Shown here: positions 43,791 to 53,981 of the stretch, in pieces
Layout of the letters: every line of letters begins with the position of its first letter
How positions within the stretch are numbered: position 1 is the stretch's first letter
Assembly (NCBI GenBank): GCA_913056215.1
Contig: CAJXMN010000004.1
Span: 1-64,000 of the forward strand
Reading direction: 5' to 3'
Length of the DNA: 64,000 nt
DNA from: an uncultured Flavobacteriales bacterium
Lineage (GTDB): Bacteria; Bacteroidota; Bacteroidia; Flavobacteriales_D; Crocinitomicaceae
Position numbers and translations under genes: made by a program
The notes under the pieces: generated by a model
Database searches by the model: none
The model's input: the letters and a program-made list of their open reading frames with translations, nothing else
Told to the model about the DNA's origin: nothing

Positions 43791-44703
43791 CGAAGAGAAA
43801 TACCACGTTCCCGTAATGTTGCGAGAATGCCTGGACGGGTTGGATATCCAGTCTGATGGCGTTTATGTGGATGTTACTTTTGGCGGAGGTGGTCATTCGC
43901 GCGCTATTTTTGAACAGCTTTCTGAAAAAGGACAATTGATAGCATTTGATCAGGATCCGGATGCTGCTCAAAATGCATGGGAGGCACCGAACTTTCACTT
44001 TATCGCATCAAATTTCTCTTTCCTTAAGAATCATTTGCGCATGTTGGGAATCAAACAGGTCGATGGAGTTCTGGCTGACCTCGGCGTCTCGTCGCACCAA
44101 TTCAATGAGCCTGAACGTGGTTTCAGTATTCGTTCCAACGAAAAGCTGGATATGCGCATGAATCAGCAAAGTGAGTTGTCTGCCTTGACGGTGGTTAACA
44201 AATGGGGTGAAGATGAGTTGATTTCAATTTTTCAAAAATACGGAGAAGTGCGATCGCCGCGAAGAATAGCGCAGCGCATTAGTACTGAACGCGAACGGGA
44301 GATGATTAAGACGACAGGAGATCTCGTGGCGTTACTCGAGCCTCTGGCACCTAAATTCAAGGAGAATAAGTTTTATGCGCAGGTCTTTCAGGCAATCCGC
44401 ATTGCGGTGAACGATGAAATGGAAGTGCTGGAGAAAATGTTGGAACAAACCGCAGAAGTGCTTAAACCAGGAGGTCGTTTGGTGGTGGAGTCGTACCATT
44501 CACTCGAAGATCGTCTGGTGAAGAATTATATGAAGCGCGGTAGTTTCGATGGGAAGATCACTAAAGACTTTTATGGGAATGTGTTAAAGCCTTTTGATGA
44601 GGTGGTGCGCAAACCGATTACGCCAACAGATGAAGAGGTAGCAGTTAATAAACGCGCGCGAAGTGCAAAATTGAGAATAGCAGCAAGAGGTGAAGGAGAA
44701 TAA
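43777..44703 (+). CDS. rsmH: 16S rRNA C1402 N4-methyltransferase RsmH
   Basis: A 308-residue SAM-dependent methyltransferase acting on C1402 of 16S rRNA. I prefer the ATG at 43777 (MKTNNEEKYHVPVML) to a TTG 6 nt upstream. Signatures are HVPVMLRECLDGL at the start, the SAM-binding VDVTFGGGGHSRAI (about 33), GVLADLGVSSHQFNEPERGFS, FYAQVFQAIRIAVNDE and the C-terminal VVESYHSLEDRLVKNYM. Conserved second position of the dcw cluster. The 3' end overlaps the ftsL-like gene by 14 nt. Confidence 0.96.
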   Translation: MKTNNEEKYHVPVMLRECLDGLDIQSDGVYVDVTFGGGGHSRAIFEQLSEKGQLIAFDQDPDAAQNAWEAPNFHFIASNFSFLKNHLRMLGIKQVDGVLADLGVSSHQFNEPERGFSIRSNEKLDMRMNQQSELSALTVVNKWGEDELISIFQKYGEVRSPRRIAQRISTEREREMIKTTGDLVALLEPLAPKFKENKFYAQVFQAIRIAVNDEMEVLEKMLEQTAEVLKPGGRLVVESYHSLEDRLVKNYMKRGSFDGKITKDFYGNVLKPFDEVVRKPITPTDEEVAVNKRARSAKLRIAARGEGE

Positions 44704-45094
44704 TTACATATCAGAGGAGCGCAAAAAGAAGAACAAAAAGAAGCGCAAGCTTTTTAAAGGCGGTAAATCCGGTCCTTCGAAATCGGCTGTTCAAATTATG
44801 AACGGTGATTTCTTGACCCGTGGATTTTTCGTCAATAATTTGAGCTACATCTTTTTCGTCGTCTTCTTACTGATTTTGCTGGTAACCAAAGGGTATTATG
44901 TCAACTACCTGGCGAATGATATTGCCAGAACCGAGAAAGAAGTGGGGGATATGATGGCTGATTATGTGGAGAAGAAAGCGGCCTTGGAAGAGATGACGCG
45001 ACGTACAGAATTGATTGAGCAATTGCGTCCGATGGGGCTGAAAGAAACGATTAACCCAACTAAAGTGATTCGTGTAAAAGAAAAGGAAGAATGA
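44690..45094 (+). CDS. ftsL: FtsL-like divisome protein
   Basis: A 134-residue bitopic protein between rsmH and ftsI, the conserved place of ftsL. It has a GTG start, a very basic cytoplasmic tail (RKKKNKKKRKLFKGGK), one membrane helix (LSYIFFVVFLLILLVTKGYY, about 48-67) and a periplasmic coiled coil with Glu/Lys heptads (ARTEKEVGDMMADYVEKKAALEEMTRRTELIEQL is too long a stretch for a loop). It matches the Bacteroidota FtsL-type family by architecture. It links the FtsW/FtsI synthase to the rest of the divisome. The stop overlaps ftsI by 4 nt (ATGA). Confidence 0.8.
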   Translation: MKENNYISEERKKKNKKKRKLFKGGKSGPSKSAVQIMNGDFLTRGFFVNNLSYIFFVVFLLILLVTKGYYVNYLANDIARTEKEVGDMMADYVEKKAALEEMTRRTELIEQLRPMGLKETINPTKVIRVKEKEE

Positions 45095-47187
45095 AGACAC
45101 CTCGTACAGTCATATTGCGCGTGTATTTGATCTACTTTTTAGTAGTCGCGATCATGGGTGTAGTGGTGGTTAAAACATTTTCTATCATCATGGATGGACG
45201 CGACCATATTTTTACATCGAGTTCCGATAAGTTACAACAACGGTCGGCAACAGTGGAGCCAAGAAGAGGTGAAATACTCGATGCGCACTTGAATCCATTG
45301 GTTACTTCCGTAGCTTTTTACGACATCTACATGGATCCTGTCACGGTAGAAGATGAATTGTGGAACGAGGGGATTAGTGGATTAAGTAAAGGACTGTCTC
45401 GTATATTTCCCAAAAAGTCTGCTCGGGAATATGAGGAGTACTTGCGGAACGCTCGCGTAAACAAAAGAAGATATGTGTTGATCCAAAAACGGGTGACCAA
45501 TGAAACGCGGAAGAAATTACACGAGCTTCCAATCTTTGAGGAAGGGAGGTTTGAAGGAGGATTGATTGATAATCATGCAACAATAGTGCGTAAACGGCCC
45601 AATGATGAGTTGTTGGCGCGTACGTTGGGTTATGTTAAGCCTCGCCGGAAAGACACGTTGTATGTTGGATTAGAAGGAGCCTACAACCAATATTTGGCGG
45701 GAAGAAATGGTGTCGTTATCCAGCAGAAAATTGCAAACTCCTGGAAACCAACGGGGGCTGTCGTGCGCGAAGCAGAAAACGGATATGATATTGTGACGAC
45801 GATTGATAAAGATATTCAGGAAGTTGCACACACGGAATTAGAGAATCAACTCAATCGAAAGGGGGGGCGCTATGGCTGTGCCATTGTAATGGATGTGAAA
45901 ACGGGGTTTGTAAAGGCGATGGTTAACCTGCAGAAAACGGGAGAAAACGATTACGGAGAGATCTATAACCATGCGATTGGAACACGAGAAGTGCCTGGTT
46001 CTACCATGAAGTTAGCTTCACTGATGGCTGCGCTGGAAGATGAGAAAATTAAAATCACGGATACCGTCAATGCCGTAGGTAAATACGAATTTTATGATCG
46101 AGAGCTCCATGATTCTAGAAAATGGGGGTATGGAAAAATCACCATTCAGGAGGCTTTTGAACTGTCTTCTAATGTTATTTCTAAAGTGATTTTTGATAAT
46201 TACCGGAGCGAGCCGCAACGGTTTCTTGACCGATTGCATCAGTTTGGATTAACAGAGCCCCTCGATGTCAGTATTCAAGGCGAAGTGCCGCCTGTTTATT
46301 CGGAGCCTGGTGAGTCGCAGTGGTGGGGTGGTTCACTGGCGTGGATGTCTATAGGATATGAATTTCAACTCACACCGCTTCAGTTGCTCGCGTTTTATAA
46401 TGCTGTTGCTAACGACGGTAAATATATGAAGCCGCAATTTGTTTCTAAAGTACTCGATAATCGCAAAACAGTAAAGACTTATGAGCCTGAGGTACTTCGC
46501 GAACAAATTAGCAGTAAGAAGAATATCAAAATTATGAAATCGTGCCTGGAAGGTGTGATGATTAATGGTACAGGTAAACGTTTAAAATCCACTTTCTTTG
46601 AAACAGCTGGAAAAACGGGGACTGCTCAAATTGCGAATCGTAACAAAGGCTATGGCAAAGAAGGAGAGAAGAAATACATTGCCTCATTTGCGGGCTATTT
46701 TCCGGCAGATGATCCCATCTATTCCTGTATCGTTGTTATTGCGGCACCCACCGATGATATCTATGGAGCCTCGGTTTCAGGTACTGTTTTCTCCGCAATT
46801 GCCAACAAGGTTTATGCGTCTAGTTACGATTACCATCAGGCTGTGAATGAAAAGCAGCCCATTGTTTCAATACCTCGTGTGAAAAATGGGCAGCGTTACG
46901 AGGTGAACAAAACACTCAATCGATTTGGAGTGAATAAATCCTTTAAAGGACAAGGAGAATGGGTAAAAACGCAATCGACGGACAAAAACGTTGAGATCCG
47001 TGACTTCAACGTGCGCAAGGCGCATGTCCCTAATGTGGAAGGTATGGGGCTTAAGGATGCAACATACCTTCTCGAACAGGTGGGCTTAAACGTTCGCACG
47101 AAGGGATTTGGAAAGGTAATGTACCAATCTATTGAGCCCGGTCGGAAAGCAGTGACGGGCGGAGTGATAACATTAGAATTAAGATGA
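45091..47187 (+). CDS. ftsI: Septal transpeptidase FtsI (PBP3) with PASTA domain
   Basis: A 698-residue penicillin-binding protein that cross-links septal peptidoglycan together with FtsW. It has an N-terminal membrane anchor (residues 9-28), the pedestal domain (VEPRRGEILDAHLNPL) and the transpeptidase domain with SxxK (PGSTMKLASLM, about residue 305), SxN (ELSSNVISK, about 365) and KTG (ETAGKTGTAQ, about 510). The last ~65 residues form a PASTA domain (VPNVEGMGLKDATYLLEQVGL). The presence of PASTA is typical for Bacteroidota FtsI. Coupled to ftsL upstream and murE downstream by 4-nt overlaps. Confidence 0.95.
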   Translation: MKTPRTVILRVYLIYFLVVAIMGVVVVKTFSIIMDGRDHIFTSSSDKLQQRSATVEPRRGEILDAHLNPLVTSVAFYDIYMDPVTVEDELWNEGISGLSKGLSRIFPKKSAREYEEYLRNARVNKRRYVLIQKRVTNETRKKLHELPIFEEGRFEGGLIDNHATIVRKRPNDELLARTLGYVKPRRKDTLYVGLEGAYNQYLAGRNGVVIQQKIANSWKPTGAVVREAENGYDIVTTIDKDIQEVAHTELENQLNRKGGRYGCAIVMDVKTGFVKAMVNLQKTGENDYGEIYNHAIGTREVPGSTMKLASLMAALEDEKIKITDTVNAVGKYEFYDRELHDSRKWGYGKITIQEAFELSSNVISKVIFDNYRSEPQRFLDRLHQFGLTEPLDVSIQGEVPPVYSEPGESQWWGGSLAWMSIGYEFQLTPLQLLAFYNAVANDGKYMKPQFVSKVLDNRKTVKTYEPEVLREQISSKKNIKIMKSCLEGVMINGTGKRLKSTFFETAGKTGTAQIANRNKGYGKEGEKKYIASFAGYFPADDPIYSCIVVIAAPTDDIYGASVSGTVFSAIANKVYASSYDYHQAVNEKQPIVSIPRVKNGQRYEVNKTLNRFGVNKSFKGQGEWVKTQSTDKNVEIRDFNVRKAHVPNVEGMGLKDATYLLEQVGLNVRTKGFGKVMYQSIEPGRKAVTGGVITLELR

Positions 47188-48653
47188 TGGCAAAAAAAAT
47201 AAGAGACATACTGTATGGAGCATCGATTCGTGAAGTTGTTGGAACAACGGATTGTGCAGTGCAATCATTGATCTTTGATTCGCGCGATGTGGTGAAAGAT
47301 GTGGCGTTTATTGCTATACGCGGTGCAGCTGCCGATGGTCACGACTTTATTGATAATGCGATTGAGAAGGGTGCGAGTGTTGTCGTAGCTGAGGAAAAAC
47401 CCACGACCATTCAGGATCATGTCAATTACATCATTGTCAATGATACGCATGAAGCTTTAGCTGTTATGGCTCACAATTTTTATGATCGTCCGAGCAAGGA
47501 TCTAAAATTAGTGGGAATTACAGGAACGAACGGGAAAACGACCACGACGACCTTGCTCTACCATCTGTTTATGGATATGGGAAGGGCAGTAGGTTTGATC
47601 TCGACGGTCGAAAACAAAATCAATGAAGAGACCATTCCTACAGAACGGACCACGCCGGATCCTGTGAGTATTAATAAGCTGTTGCGCGAGATGGTCGAAG
47701 CAGGTTGCGAATACTGTTTCATGGAAGTAAGTTCCCACGCCATTCATCAAAAACGCGTAGGTCATCTGCATTTTTACGGGGGCGGATTTACAAATATCAG
47801 CAGAGAGCACCTTGATTATCACAAAACCTTTAAAGAGTATTTGAATGTAAAAAAGGCATTCTTTGATGGGTTGGGTGAATCGACCTTTGCTGTTACCAAC
47901 GTGGATGATAAAAATGGAAACGTCATGCTGCAAAATACCGCGGCGAGAAAAGTGACTTATGGCTTGAAGAATGTCGCAGATTATAAAGCGAAGGTGTTAG
48001 AGAATAATTTCACTGGTCTTGTACTGTCACTTGAAGGGACGGAGCTGTATACACGATTGATCGGTGATTTTAATGCTTATAATATCCTGCTCGTGTATGC
48101 AGTAGCAGAACAACTTGAAGATAATCGCATCGAGATTTTGCGCGTACTCTCGAGTCTGCAACCTGTTGAAGGACGTTTTGAATATTTTAAAAGTAAAACG
48201 GGCGTGATAGGTATTGTCGACTACGCTCATACTCCTGACGCCCTGGAAAATGTACTCAAAACAATTCATAACATCCGCACAGGAAATGAAACGGTTTTCA
48301 CCTTGATTGGATGTGGAGGTGACCGCGATCGTACCAAGCGACCAGTGATGGCGAAAATAGCATGTGAATGGAGTGATAAAGCAGTGCTAACTTCTGATAA
48401 CCCACGAACGGAAGACCCTGAAGCTATCATTGATGAAATGATGACCGGAGTAGGTGGAGAGCACTACCAAAAGACATTGAACATTGCTAATCGAAAGCAG
48501 GCGATAAAAACAGCGTGTACAATGGCAGAGCCGGATGACATTATTCTTATTGCTGGAAAAGGACATGAGACTTATCAGGAAGTGAATGGTGAAAAAAACG
48601 ATTTTGACGATCTCGAAATATTAAAAGAAATTTTACAAAAACTCAATAAGTAA
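47184..48653 (+). CDS. murE: UDP-MurNAc-tripeptide ligase MurE
   Basis: A 489-residue cytoplasmic ATP-dependent ligase adding the third residue to UDP-MurNAc-L-Ala-D-Glu. The ATP-binding loop is [17 protein letters not shown] (about 110-126). The C-terminal domain contains [10 protein letters not shown], and the DNPR motif marks meso-diaminopimelate specificity. [14 protein letters not shown] and [10 protein letters not shown]-type ([12 protein letters not shown]) motifs are also present. It starts within the ftsI stop (ATGATGG) and ends on the first base of mraY, so translation is probably coupled. Confidence 0.96.
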   Translation: MMAKKIRDILYGASIREVVGTTDCAVQSLIFDSRDVVKDVAFIAIRGAAADGHDFIDNAIEKGASVVVAEEKPTTIQDHVNYIIVNDTHEALAVMAHNFYDRPSKDLKLVGITGTNGKTTTTTLLYHLFMDMGRAVGLISTVENKINEETIPTERTTPDPVSINKLLREMVEAGCEYCFMEVSSHAIHQKRVGHLHFYGGGFTNISREHLDYHKTFKEYLNVKKAFFDGLGESTFAVTNVDDKNGNVMLQNTAARKVTYGLKNVADYKAKVLENNFTGLVLSLEGTELYTRLIGDFNAYNILLVYAVAEQLEDNRIEILRVLSSLQPVEGRFEYFKSKTGVIGIVDYAHTPDALENVLKTIHNIRTGNETVFTLIGCGGDRDRTKRPVMAKIACEWSDKAVLTSDNPRTEDPEAIIDEMMTGVGGEHYQKTLNIANRKQAIKTACTMAEPDDIILIAGKGHETYQEVNGEKNDFDDLEILKEILQKLNK

Positions 48654-49897
48654 TGCTTTATTATTTGTTCCACTATCTCCATGAAATCGATATTCCCGGG
48701 ACCGGGGTATTCGAGTATATTTCTTTTCGTGCCGGTATGGCACTCATCTTCTCCCTGATTATTTCCATTCTTTTCGGGAAGCGCTTGATCCGTCTTTTGC
48801 AACGCATGCAGATGGGAGAAAATGTACGCGACCTCGGATTGGAAGGTCAAAAAGAAAAAGAGGGTACCCCGACAATGGGTGGTCTGATTATTTTGGGAGC
48901 TATTCTGATTCCAACGTTGTTATTTGCCAAGCTGCACAACGTATACGTGATCACCATGATTGTAGCTACAGTTTGGTTAGGTGCAATTGGGTTTGTTGAC
49001 GATTATCTGAAGGTACTCAAAAAGAATAAGGAGGGATTGGCAGGAAAGTTTAAAGTAGTTGGTCAAATAGGAGTTGGAGTGATTGTAGGGTCCATCTTGT
49101 TCTTTCATCCTGACGTGAAAGTGCACAAAGAAGTGGATGCGGCCTACTCATTAAAGAAAGGGGAGGAGTTTGTTACAGCAGCGCATCAGGATGATGAGAA
49201 TAGTGATACCAAGTGGATCGAAACGCGCGATATGACCACGACTATTCCATTCGTTAAAAACAATGAAATTAACTATAACTGGTTTCTTGGAGACGCAGCG
49301 AAATCATGGGGTTGGATACTTTTTATTCCCATCGTCATATTTATTGTTATTGCTGTGTCCAATGGAGCGAACATGACTGATGGTCTGGATGGATTGGCCA
49401 CGGGGAGTTCTGCTATCATCGGGATCGCACTGGCTGTTCTGGCGTATGTCAGTGCACATGTTGAATTTGCCGATTATCTCGATGTTATGTATATCCCTTA
49501 TGCCGAGGAACTCGTAATATTTATCGCAGCTTTCGTCGGCGCATGTGTCGGATTTCTATGGTACAATTCATATCCGGCTAAAGTTTTTATGGGAGACACA
49601 GGAAGTCTGGCTATTGGAGGGATCATCGCGGTTTTTGCAATAGCAATTCGCAAAGAGTTATTAATCCCGGTGTTGTGCGGTATTTTTCTCATTGAAAACC
49701 TATCTGTCATACTACAGGTGGGATATTATAAATTGTCGAAAAGCCGAACAGGGGTTGGAAAACGCATTTTCCTTATGGCTCCTTTACATCACCATTATCA
49801 GAAAAAAGGGATTCATGAAGCAAAAATTGTAGCGCGTTTTTGGATTGTAGGAATTTTGCTGGCAGTGATAACGATCGTAACGCTGAAATTGAGATAA
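48653..49897 (+). CDS. mraY: Phospho-MurNAc-pentapeptide transferase MraY
   Basis: A 414-residue polytopic membrane enzyme making lipid I from UDP-MurNAc-pentapeptide and undecaprenyl phosphate. It has ten predicted membrane helices. Catalytic motifs are GTPTMGG (about 75), [13 protein letters not shown] (DDY, about 120), [17 protein letters not shown] (about 240) and [24 protein letters not shown] near the C-terminus is diagnostic. Compared with E. coli MraY (360 residues) it has a ~60-residue hydrophilic insertion after the fifth helix (about 155-215), as in other Bacteroidota. Confidence 0.96.
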   Translation: MLYYLFHYLHEIDIPGTGVFEYISFRAGMALIFSLIISILFGKRLIRLLQRMQMGENVRDLGLEGQKEKEGTPTMGGLIILGAILIPTLLFAKLHNVYVITMIVATVWLGAIGFVDDYLKVLKKNKEGLAGKFKVVGQIGVGVIVGSILFFHPDVKVHKEVDAAYSLKKGEEFVTAAHQDDENSDTKWIETRDMTTTIPFVKNNEINYNWFLGDAAKSWGWILFIPIVIFIVIAVSNGANMTDGLDGLATGSSAIIGIALAVLAYVSAHVEFADYLDVMYIPYAEELVIFIAAFVGACVGFLWYNSYPAKVFMGDTGSLAIGGIIAVFAIAIRKELLIPVLCGIFLIENLSVILQVGYYKLSKSRTGVGKRIFLMAPLHHHYQKKGIHEAKIVARFWIVGILLAVITIVTLKLR

Positions 49898-51241
49898 TTG
49901 ACCACAAGAAATAAATATATCGCAATTTTGGGCGCTGGCGAAAGCGGTGTTGGAGCGGCTTTATTAGCAAGTCGTCAAGGGCATGTCGTTTTCGTGAGCG
50001 ATGCTGGATCTATTCGTCAGAAATGGAAGGATGAATTGAATGATCATCAGATTGAATGGGAAGAAAATGGTCATTCATTGGAGCGTATCACACAATCAAA
50101 TGAAGTGATTAAGAGTCCAGGCATTCCAAATGCATCTCCATTCATACAAAAGTTAATTGCTGAAGGGATCACACCCATCAGTGATGTCGAATTTGCAGCG
50201 CGATATACTGATGCAAAATTAATTTGTATCACTGGGAGTAATGGTAAAACAACGACGGCGCATCTGATTCACCATGTGTTGAAGAAGGGAGGATTAGATG
50301 TGGAAATCGCCGGAAATGTCGGGGTAAGCTTTGCTAAAAAAGTAATGGAGTGTCAGCCCGATTATTTTGTTCTTGAATTGAGTAGTTTTCAATTGGAGGA
50401 CATGTATGCGTTCAAAGCCGATGTGGCTATTCTATTAAATATTACACCGGATCACCTCGATCGGTACGAGCAATCTATGGAGCTCTACGGACGTGCTAAA
50501 ATGCGTATAACGCAGAATCAAACGGAACGGGATGTGTTCATTTACAATGGCGATGATCCTCAGATAAAAAGACAAATGGAAAAGGTGAAAACGAATGCTA
50601 AGGTATACGCTTTTTCTATTCAACAACCGAATAATGTGGCAGCCTATCTCGATGAAAAACAGGAAACAATAACAATTAAAAATAAATTAATTATGTCAAT
50701 ACATGATTTAGCCCTTAAAGGGAAGCATAATATCCAAAATGCACTAGCAGCGGGTATTACAGGTAAAATCGTTGAGCTCCGAAAGGAGAGTATTCGCGAG
50801 AGTTTATCGGATTTTACCAATGTAGAACATCGATTGGAATTCGTAGCTAAAGTAAACGGGATTGAGTTTATCAACGACTCCAAAGCGACGAATATTAATG
50901 CGACGTGGTTTGCATTGGAAAGTATGAATGCTCCGACAGTGTGGATTGTTGGGGGAGTTGACAAAGGCAATGATTATGATGAGCTCATGCCGCTCGTTAG
51001 GGAAAAGGTGAAATCCATTGTTTGCCTTGGTAAGGACAATCAAAAAATCATGGATGCTTTTGAAGGTGTCGTCGAGCAGATTGTCGAAACGCAATCCCCA
51101 ATGGATGCCGTAGGTTATGCTTATCAGTTAGCGAAAAAGGATGAAACAGTTTTATTATCTCCTGCATGCGCTAGCTTTGACCTTTTCGAAAATTATGAAG
51201 ATCGCGGATTACAATTTAAACAAGCAGTGCGAGCGCTTTAA
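49898..51241 (+). CDS. murD: UDP-MurNAc-L-Ala D-glutamate ligase MurD
   Basis: A 447-residue cytoplasmic ligase. It starts at a TTG immediately after the mraY stop. The N-terminal Rossmann domain (IAILGAGESGVGAALLA) is followed by the ATP loop CITGSNGKTTTAHLIHH (about 105), the carbamylated-lysine region, NITPDHLDRYEQSMELYGRAK, and the C-terminal INDSKATNINATWFALESM and SPACASFDLFENYEDRGLQF. All family motifs are intact. The unknown 149-residue gene follows after 10 nt. Confidence 0.96.
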   Translation: MTTRNKYIAILGAGESGVGAALLASRQGHVVFVSDAGSIRQKWKDELNDHQIEWEENGHSLERITQSNEVIKSPGIPNASPFIQKLIAEGITPISDVEFAARYTDAKLICITGSNGKTTTAHLIHHVLKKGGLDVEIAGNVGVSFAKKVMECQPDYFVLELSSFQLEDMYAFKADVAILLNITPDHLDRYEQSMELYGRAKMRITQNQTERDVFIYNGDDPQIKRQMEKVKTNAKVYAFSIQQPNNVAAYLDEKQETITIKNKLIMSIHDLALKGKHNIQNALAAGITGKIVELRKESIRESLSDFTNVEHRLEFVAKVNGIEFINDSKATNINATWFALESMNAPTVWIVGGVDKGNDYDELMPLVREKVKSIVCLGKDNQKIMDAFEGVVEQIVETQSPMDAVGYAYQLAKKDETVLLSPACASFDLFENYEDRGLQFKQAVRAL

Positions 51242-51251
51242 ATTTGAAGTG

Positions 51252-51701
51252 ATGGAGAAAGGAAAATCGATTGATGAGCTAATACGTTCAGCCCGTTCAG
51301 AAACGAAAACGGCTTTTAAAGAGCGATTTCGGCAGAAATGGTTTGGAGATATTCCCGCTTTTCGTTGGTCCGAATTGCACTTGACCAGAGATTTGAAAGC
51401 AACAATCTACACCGAGAATCCGACAGTATGGTTGTTGAGGTTGGAGGAAGATGAATGTCTCGATGATAAACAGTGGGATTTAAAAGATGTGCGCTCTGTC
51501 ATCGCTTATGATTATCTTGAAAATGGTCACGAATCTACAGAAGATGATACGCTCTTTCAAACCTGGTTGAGAGAGGATATCAACTCTGGGATAGAGCTCT
51601 TGCAGATCACAAATGAAGAATCTATAATGGTGTACACGGGTGGCACAGGACCATACGCGAAAAATTGGCTAGCGATGTTTGAAAAACAATTGAAGCAATA
51701 A
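51252..51701 (+). CDS. Unknown protein encoded between murD and ftsW
   Basis: A 149-residue protein starting at 51252 (MEKGKSIDELIRSARSETKT), 10 nt after murD and 5 nt before ftsW, on the same strand and so almost certainly co-transcribed. It has no signal peptide or membrane segment. The N-terminal ~45 residues are helical and charged with a basic patch (FKERFRQKWFGD). The rest is a mixed alpha/beta domain rich in Trp, Asp and Glu (FRWSELHLTRDL, VWLLRLEEDECLDD, YTGGTGPYAKNW). A longer in-frame start inside murD (51141) would add a non-family-like extension. I do not recognise the family. Confidence 0.75.
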   Translation: MEKGKSIDELIRSARSETKTAFKERFRQKWFGDIPAFRWSELHLTRDLKATIYTENPTVWLLRLEEDECLDDKQWDLKDVRSVIAYDYLENGHESTEDDTLFQTWLREDINSGIELLQITNEESIMVYTGGTGPYAKNWLAMFEKQLKQ

Positions 51702-51706
51702 ATTTA

Positions 51707-52885
51707 GTGCAACGGTACCTGAAATATCTCAAAGGTGATCCAGTGATTTGGATGATTGCGCTGTTATTTTTCGCGATTTCGGTGGTGAGTGTGTATAGTT
51801 TTGTACCCATTCTTGTAAAAACCGAAGGAGGTTCGCCGTTCAAATATTTATTCAAACATTTTATCTATATCGTTATTGGTTTTTTCGCAATGTATTGGAT
51901 TCATCGAAAAGATCCGAAGTACATTGCTAAACTCTCGAAGTTTATTTTTTACCTCGCGATACTCTTACTTGTTTTTACTTTTTTCTTTGGTGTTCGGGTG
52001 AATGATGCCTCACGCTGGGTGCGAGTGCCAATTATAGGTTTAACATTCCAGTCTTCTGATTTTGCTAAATTGGCCCTTATTATCTTTGTTTCGAAACGGC
52101 TCGTGAGTCGAGAACCTTATTTTGATTCTTGGAAAAAAGGTTTTTGGCCTGTCGTCTTACCTGTGATTATTATATGTGGTCTTATTGCTAAGGATAATTT
52201 TTCTACCGCTGCGATTATTTTTATGATATCGTTATTGTTATTGTTTGTTGGACGAGTACCGTTTGGTAAGATCCTTACCTTCGTAGGAAGTGGCTTGGCA
52301 TTGCTGGGATTGACGATCCTGCTTCACCTGGCCGTTCCAGCGATGAATTTATTGCCCCGTTTTGATACTTGGGTGAACCGATTTTTTAAAGCATACGGAG
52401 ATGACGTAGGAACAGTGGAGAATATGCAGGCGATTAATGCGAAGCTCGCTATTCATAATGGTGGCTATACAGGTGTCGGTGTAGGAGATGGAGATTTAAA
52501 GCATTATACGCCTGAAGCATATGCAGACTTTTTTTATTCATCTTTTGTCGAAGAATTTGGATTGTTGAGTGCTGTCATTCTTATCTTTCTATACCTGATT
52601 TTGTTTTATCGCATTTTACGTATTGGCTTGAACGCTGAAAAATTATTTGAGACCTACTTGGCGATAGGTATTGGATTTATGTTGTTGTCTCAGGCTATCG
52701 TGAATATGCTCGTTTGTACTGGATTAATGCCCGTGACGGGGCAGAATATGCCGTTTCTGGCGATGGGTGGTTCTGCAATGGTTATGAGTTGTATCGCACT
52801 GGGAATTGTTTTGTCGATCGCCAATAAGCATCAGTCTGGAGAGACCGATAGTAAAAATGCCATAAATAAGACATCCGATGAGTGA
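51707..52885 (+). CDS. ftsW: Septal peptidoglycan polymerase FtsW
   Basis: A 392-residue SEDS-family lipid II glycosyltransferase with about ten membrane helices, starting at a GTG. Conserved segments include ASRWVRVPIIGLTFQSSDFAKL (about 103-124), the catalytic-Asp loop region RFDTWVNRFF, DGDLKHYTPEAYADFFYSSFVEEFG and LVCTGLMPVTGQNMPFLAMGGSAM near the end. Its place before murG in the dcw cluster identifies it as FtsW rather than RodA. It works with FtsI at the septum. The 3' end overlaps murG by 8 nt. Confidence 0.94.
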   Translation: MQRYLKYLKGDPVIWMIALLFFAISVVSVYSFVPILVKTEGGSPFKYLFKHFIYIVIGFFAMYWIHRKDPKYIAKLSKFIFYLAILLLVFTFFFGVRVNDASRWVRVPIIGLTFQSSDFAKLALIIFVSKRLVSREPYFDSWKKGFWPVVLPVIIICGLIAKDNFSTAAIIFMISLLLLFVGRVPFGKILTFVGSGLALLGLTILLHLAVPAMNLLPRFDTWVNRFFKAYGDDVGTVENMQAINAKLAIHNGGYTGVGVGDGDLKHYTPEAYADFFYSSFVEEFGLLSAVILIFLYLILFYRILRIGLNAEKLFETYLAIGIGFMLLSQAIVNMLVCTGLMPVTGQNMPFLAMGGSAMVMSCIALGIVLSIANKHQSGETDSKNAINKTSDE

Positions 52886-53981
52886 TATTAAACGCGTGAT
52901 CATATCCGGTGGAGGAACGGGAGGACATATTTTTCCTGCCATAGCGATTGCCAACCGTATTCAAAAGGAATTTCCCGATGCGCAGATCCGATTTATTGGA
53001 GCGACAGGTAAAATGGAGATGAAAAAAGTGCCTGAGGCAGGTTATGAAATCGATGGTTTGTGGATCAGTGGTTTTCAACGCCGTCTCACCATAAAAAACT
53101 TGGCGCTGCCCTTTAAAATATTAGCTTCCCTCTGGAAAGCGCGAAACATCATCCGTAAATTTAAACCGCAAGTAGTCGTTGGTGTAGGTGGATATGCGAG
53201 TGGACCTACGCTCAAAGTAGCGAATCTTATGAAGGTGCCGACCGTGATCCAGGAACAAAATTCATTTCCGGGAAAAACGAATCGAATACTGCCCAATCAA
53301 GCAGCTAAAATTTGTGTGGCTTACGAACAAATGGATCGCTTTTTTCCAAAAGATAAAATTGTAATGACTGGCAATCCCGTACGTGAGAAAGTAGTTCAAG
53401 TAAAGGGAATAAGAAAACAGGGGCGTCAGCATTTTGGATTGTCTGAAGAAAAACCTACAGTGCTGGTAGTCGGTGGTAGTTTGGGAGCAAAAACGTTAAA
53501 TGATAGTCTTAAAGCTGGTGTTGGTCAGTTACAGAAGAACGATATACAGGTGATTTGGCAATGTGGTCAATACCAATCTGAGGCATTACACGACTGGTCG
53601 AAAGATCAAAATATGAATGGTGTGGCCCTTGAAGTGTTTATTAAAGAAATGGAGCTTGCTTATGCTGCAGCAGACGTGATTGTTTCTCGTGCTGGCGCTA
53701 TTGCTTTGTCAGAATTAGCTATCATTGGAAAACCAATTATTTTAGTTCCTTCACCGAATGTTGCTGAAGATCATCAAACTAAAAATGCTATGGCATTGGT
53801 GGAAAAAGATGCCGCCCTGCTCGTAAAAGATAACGTTGCGCGAGAAGAATTGATTCTTGAAATAATTTCGCTTATGGGCGATGAAGAGCGACGTAATAAC
53901 TATTCGAAGCAATTAAAGTCCAATGCGATCGACGATGCAGATCGACGGATCGTTAAAACCATAAAAGAAGTGCTTAAGTGA
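52878..53981 (+). CDS. murG: Lipid II synthase MurG
   Basis: A 367-residue GT28 glycosyltransferase adding GlcNAc to lipid I on the cytoplasmic face of the membrane. The first G-loop is ISGGGTGGHIFPAIAIA (about 9-25), followed by GVGGYASGPTLKVANLMKVP and QEQNSFPGKTNR. The C-terminal donor-binding domain shows VVGGSLGAKTLND and the UDP-GlcNAc region SRAGAIALSELAIIGKPIILVPSP. Start and stop are coupled to ftsW (8-nt overlap) and murC (4-nt overlap). Confidence 0.96.
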   Translation: MSDIKRVIISGGGTGGHIFPAIAIANRIQKEFPDAQIRFIGATGKMEMKKVPEAGYEIDGLWISGFQRRLTIKNLALPFKILASLWKARNIIRKFKPQVVVGVGGYASGPTLKVANLMKVPTVIQEQNSFPGKTNRILPNQAAKICVAYEQMDRFFPKDKIVMTGNPVREKVVQVKGIRKQGRQHFGLSEEKPTVLVVGGSLGAKTLNDSLKAGVGQLQKNDIQVIWQCGQYQSEALHDWSKDQNMNGVALEVFIKEMELAYAAADVIVSRAGAIALSELAIIGKPIILVPSPNVAEDHQTKNAMALVEKDAALLVKDNVAREELILEIISLMGDEERRNNYSKQLKSNAIDDADRRIVKTIKEVLK

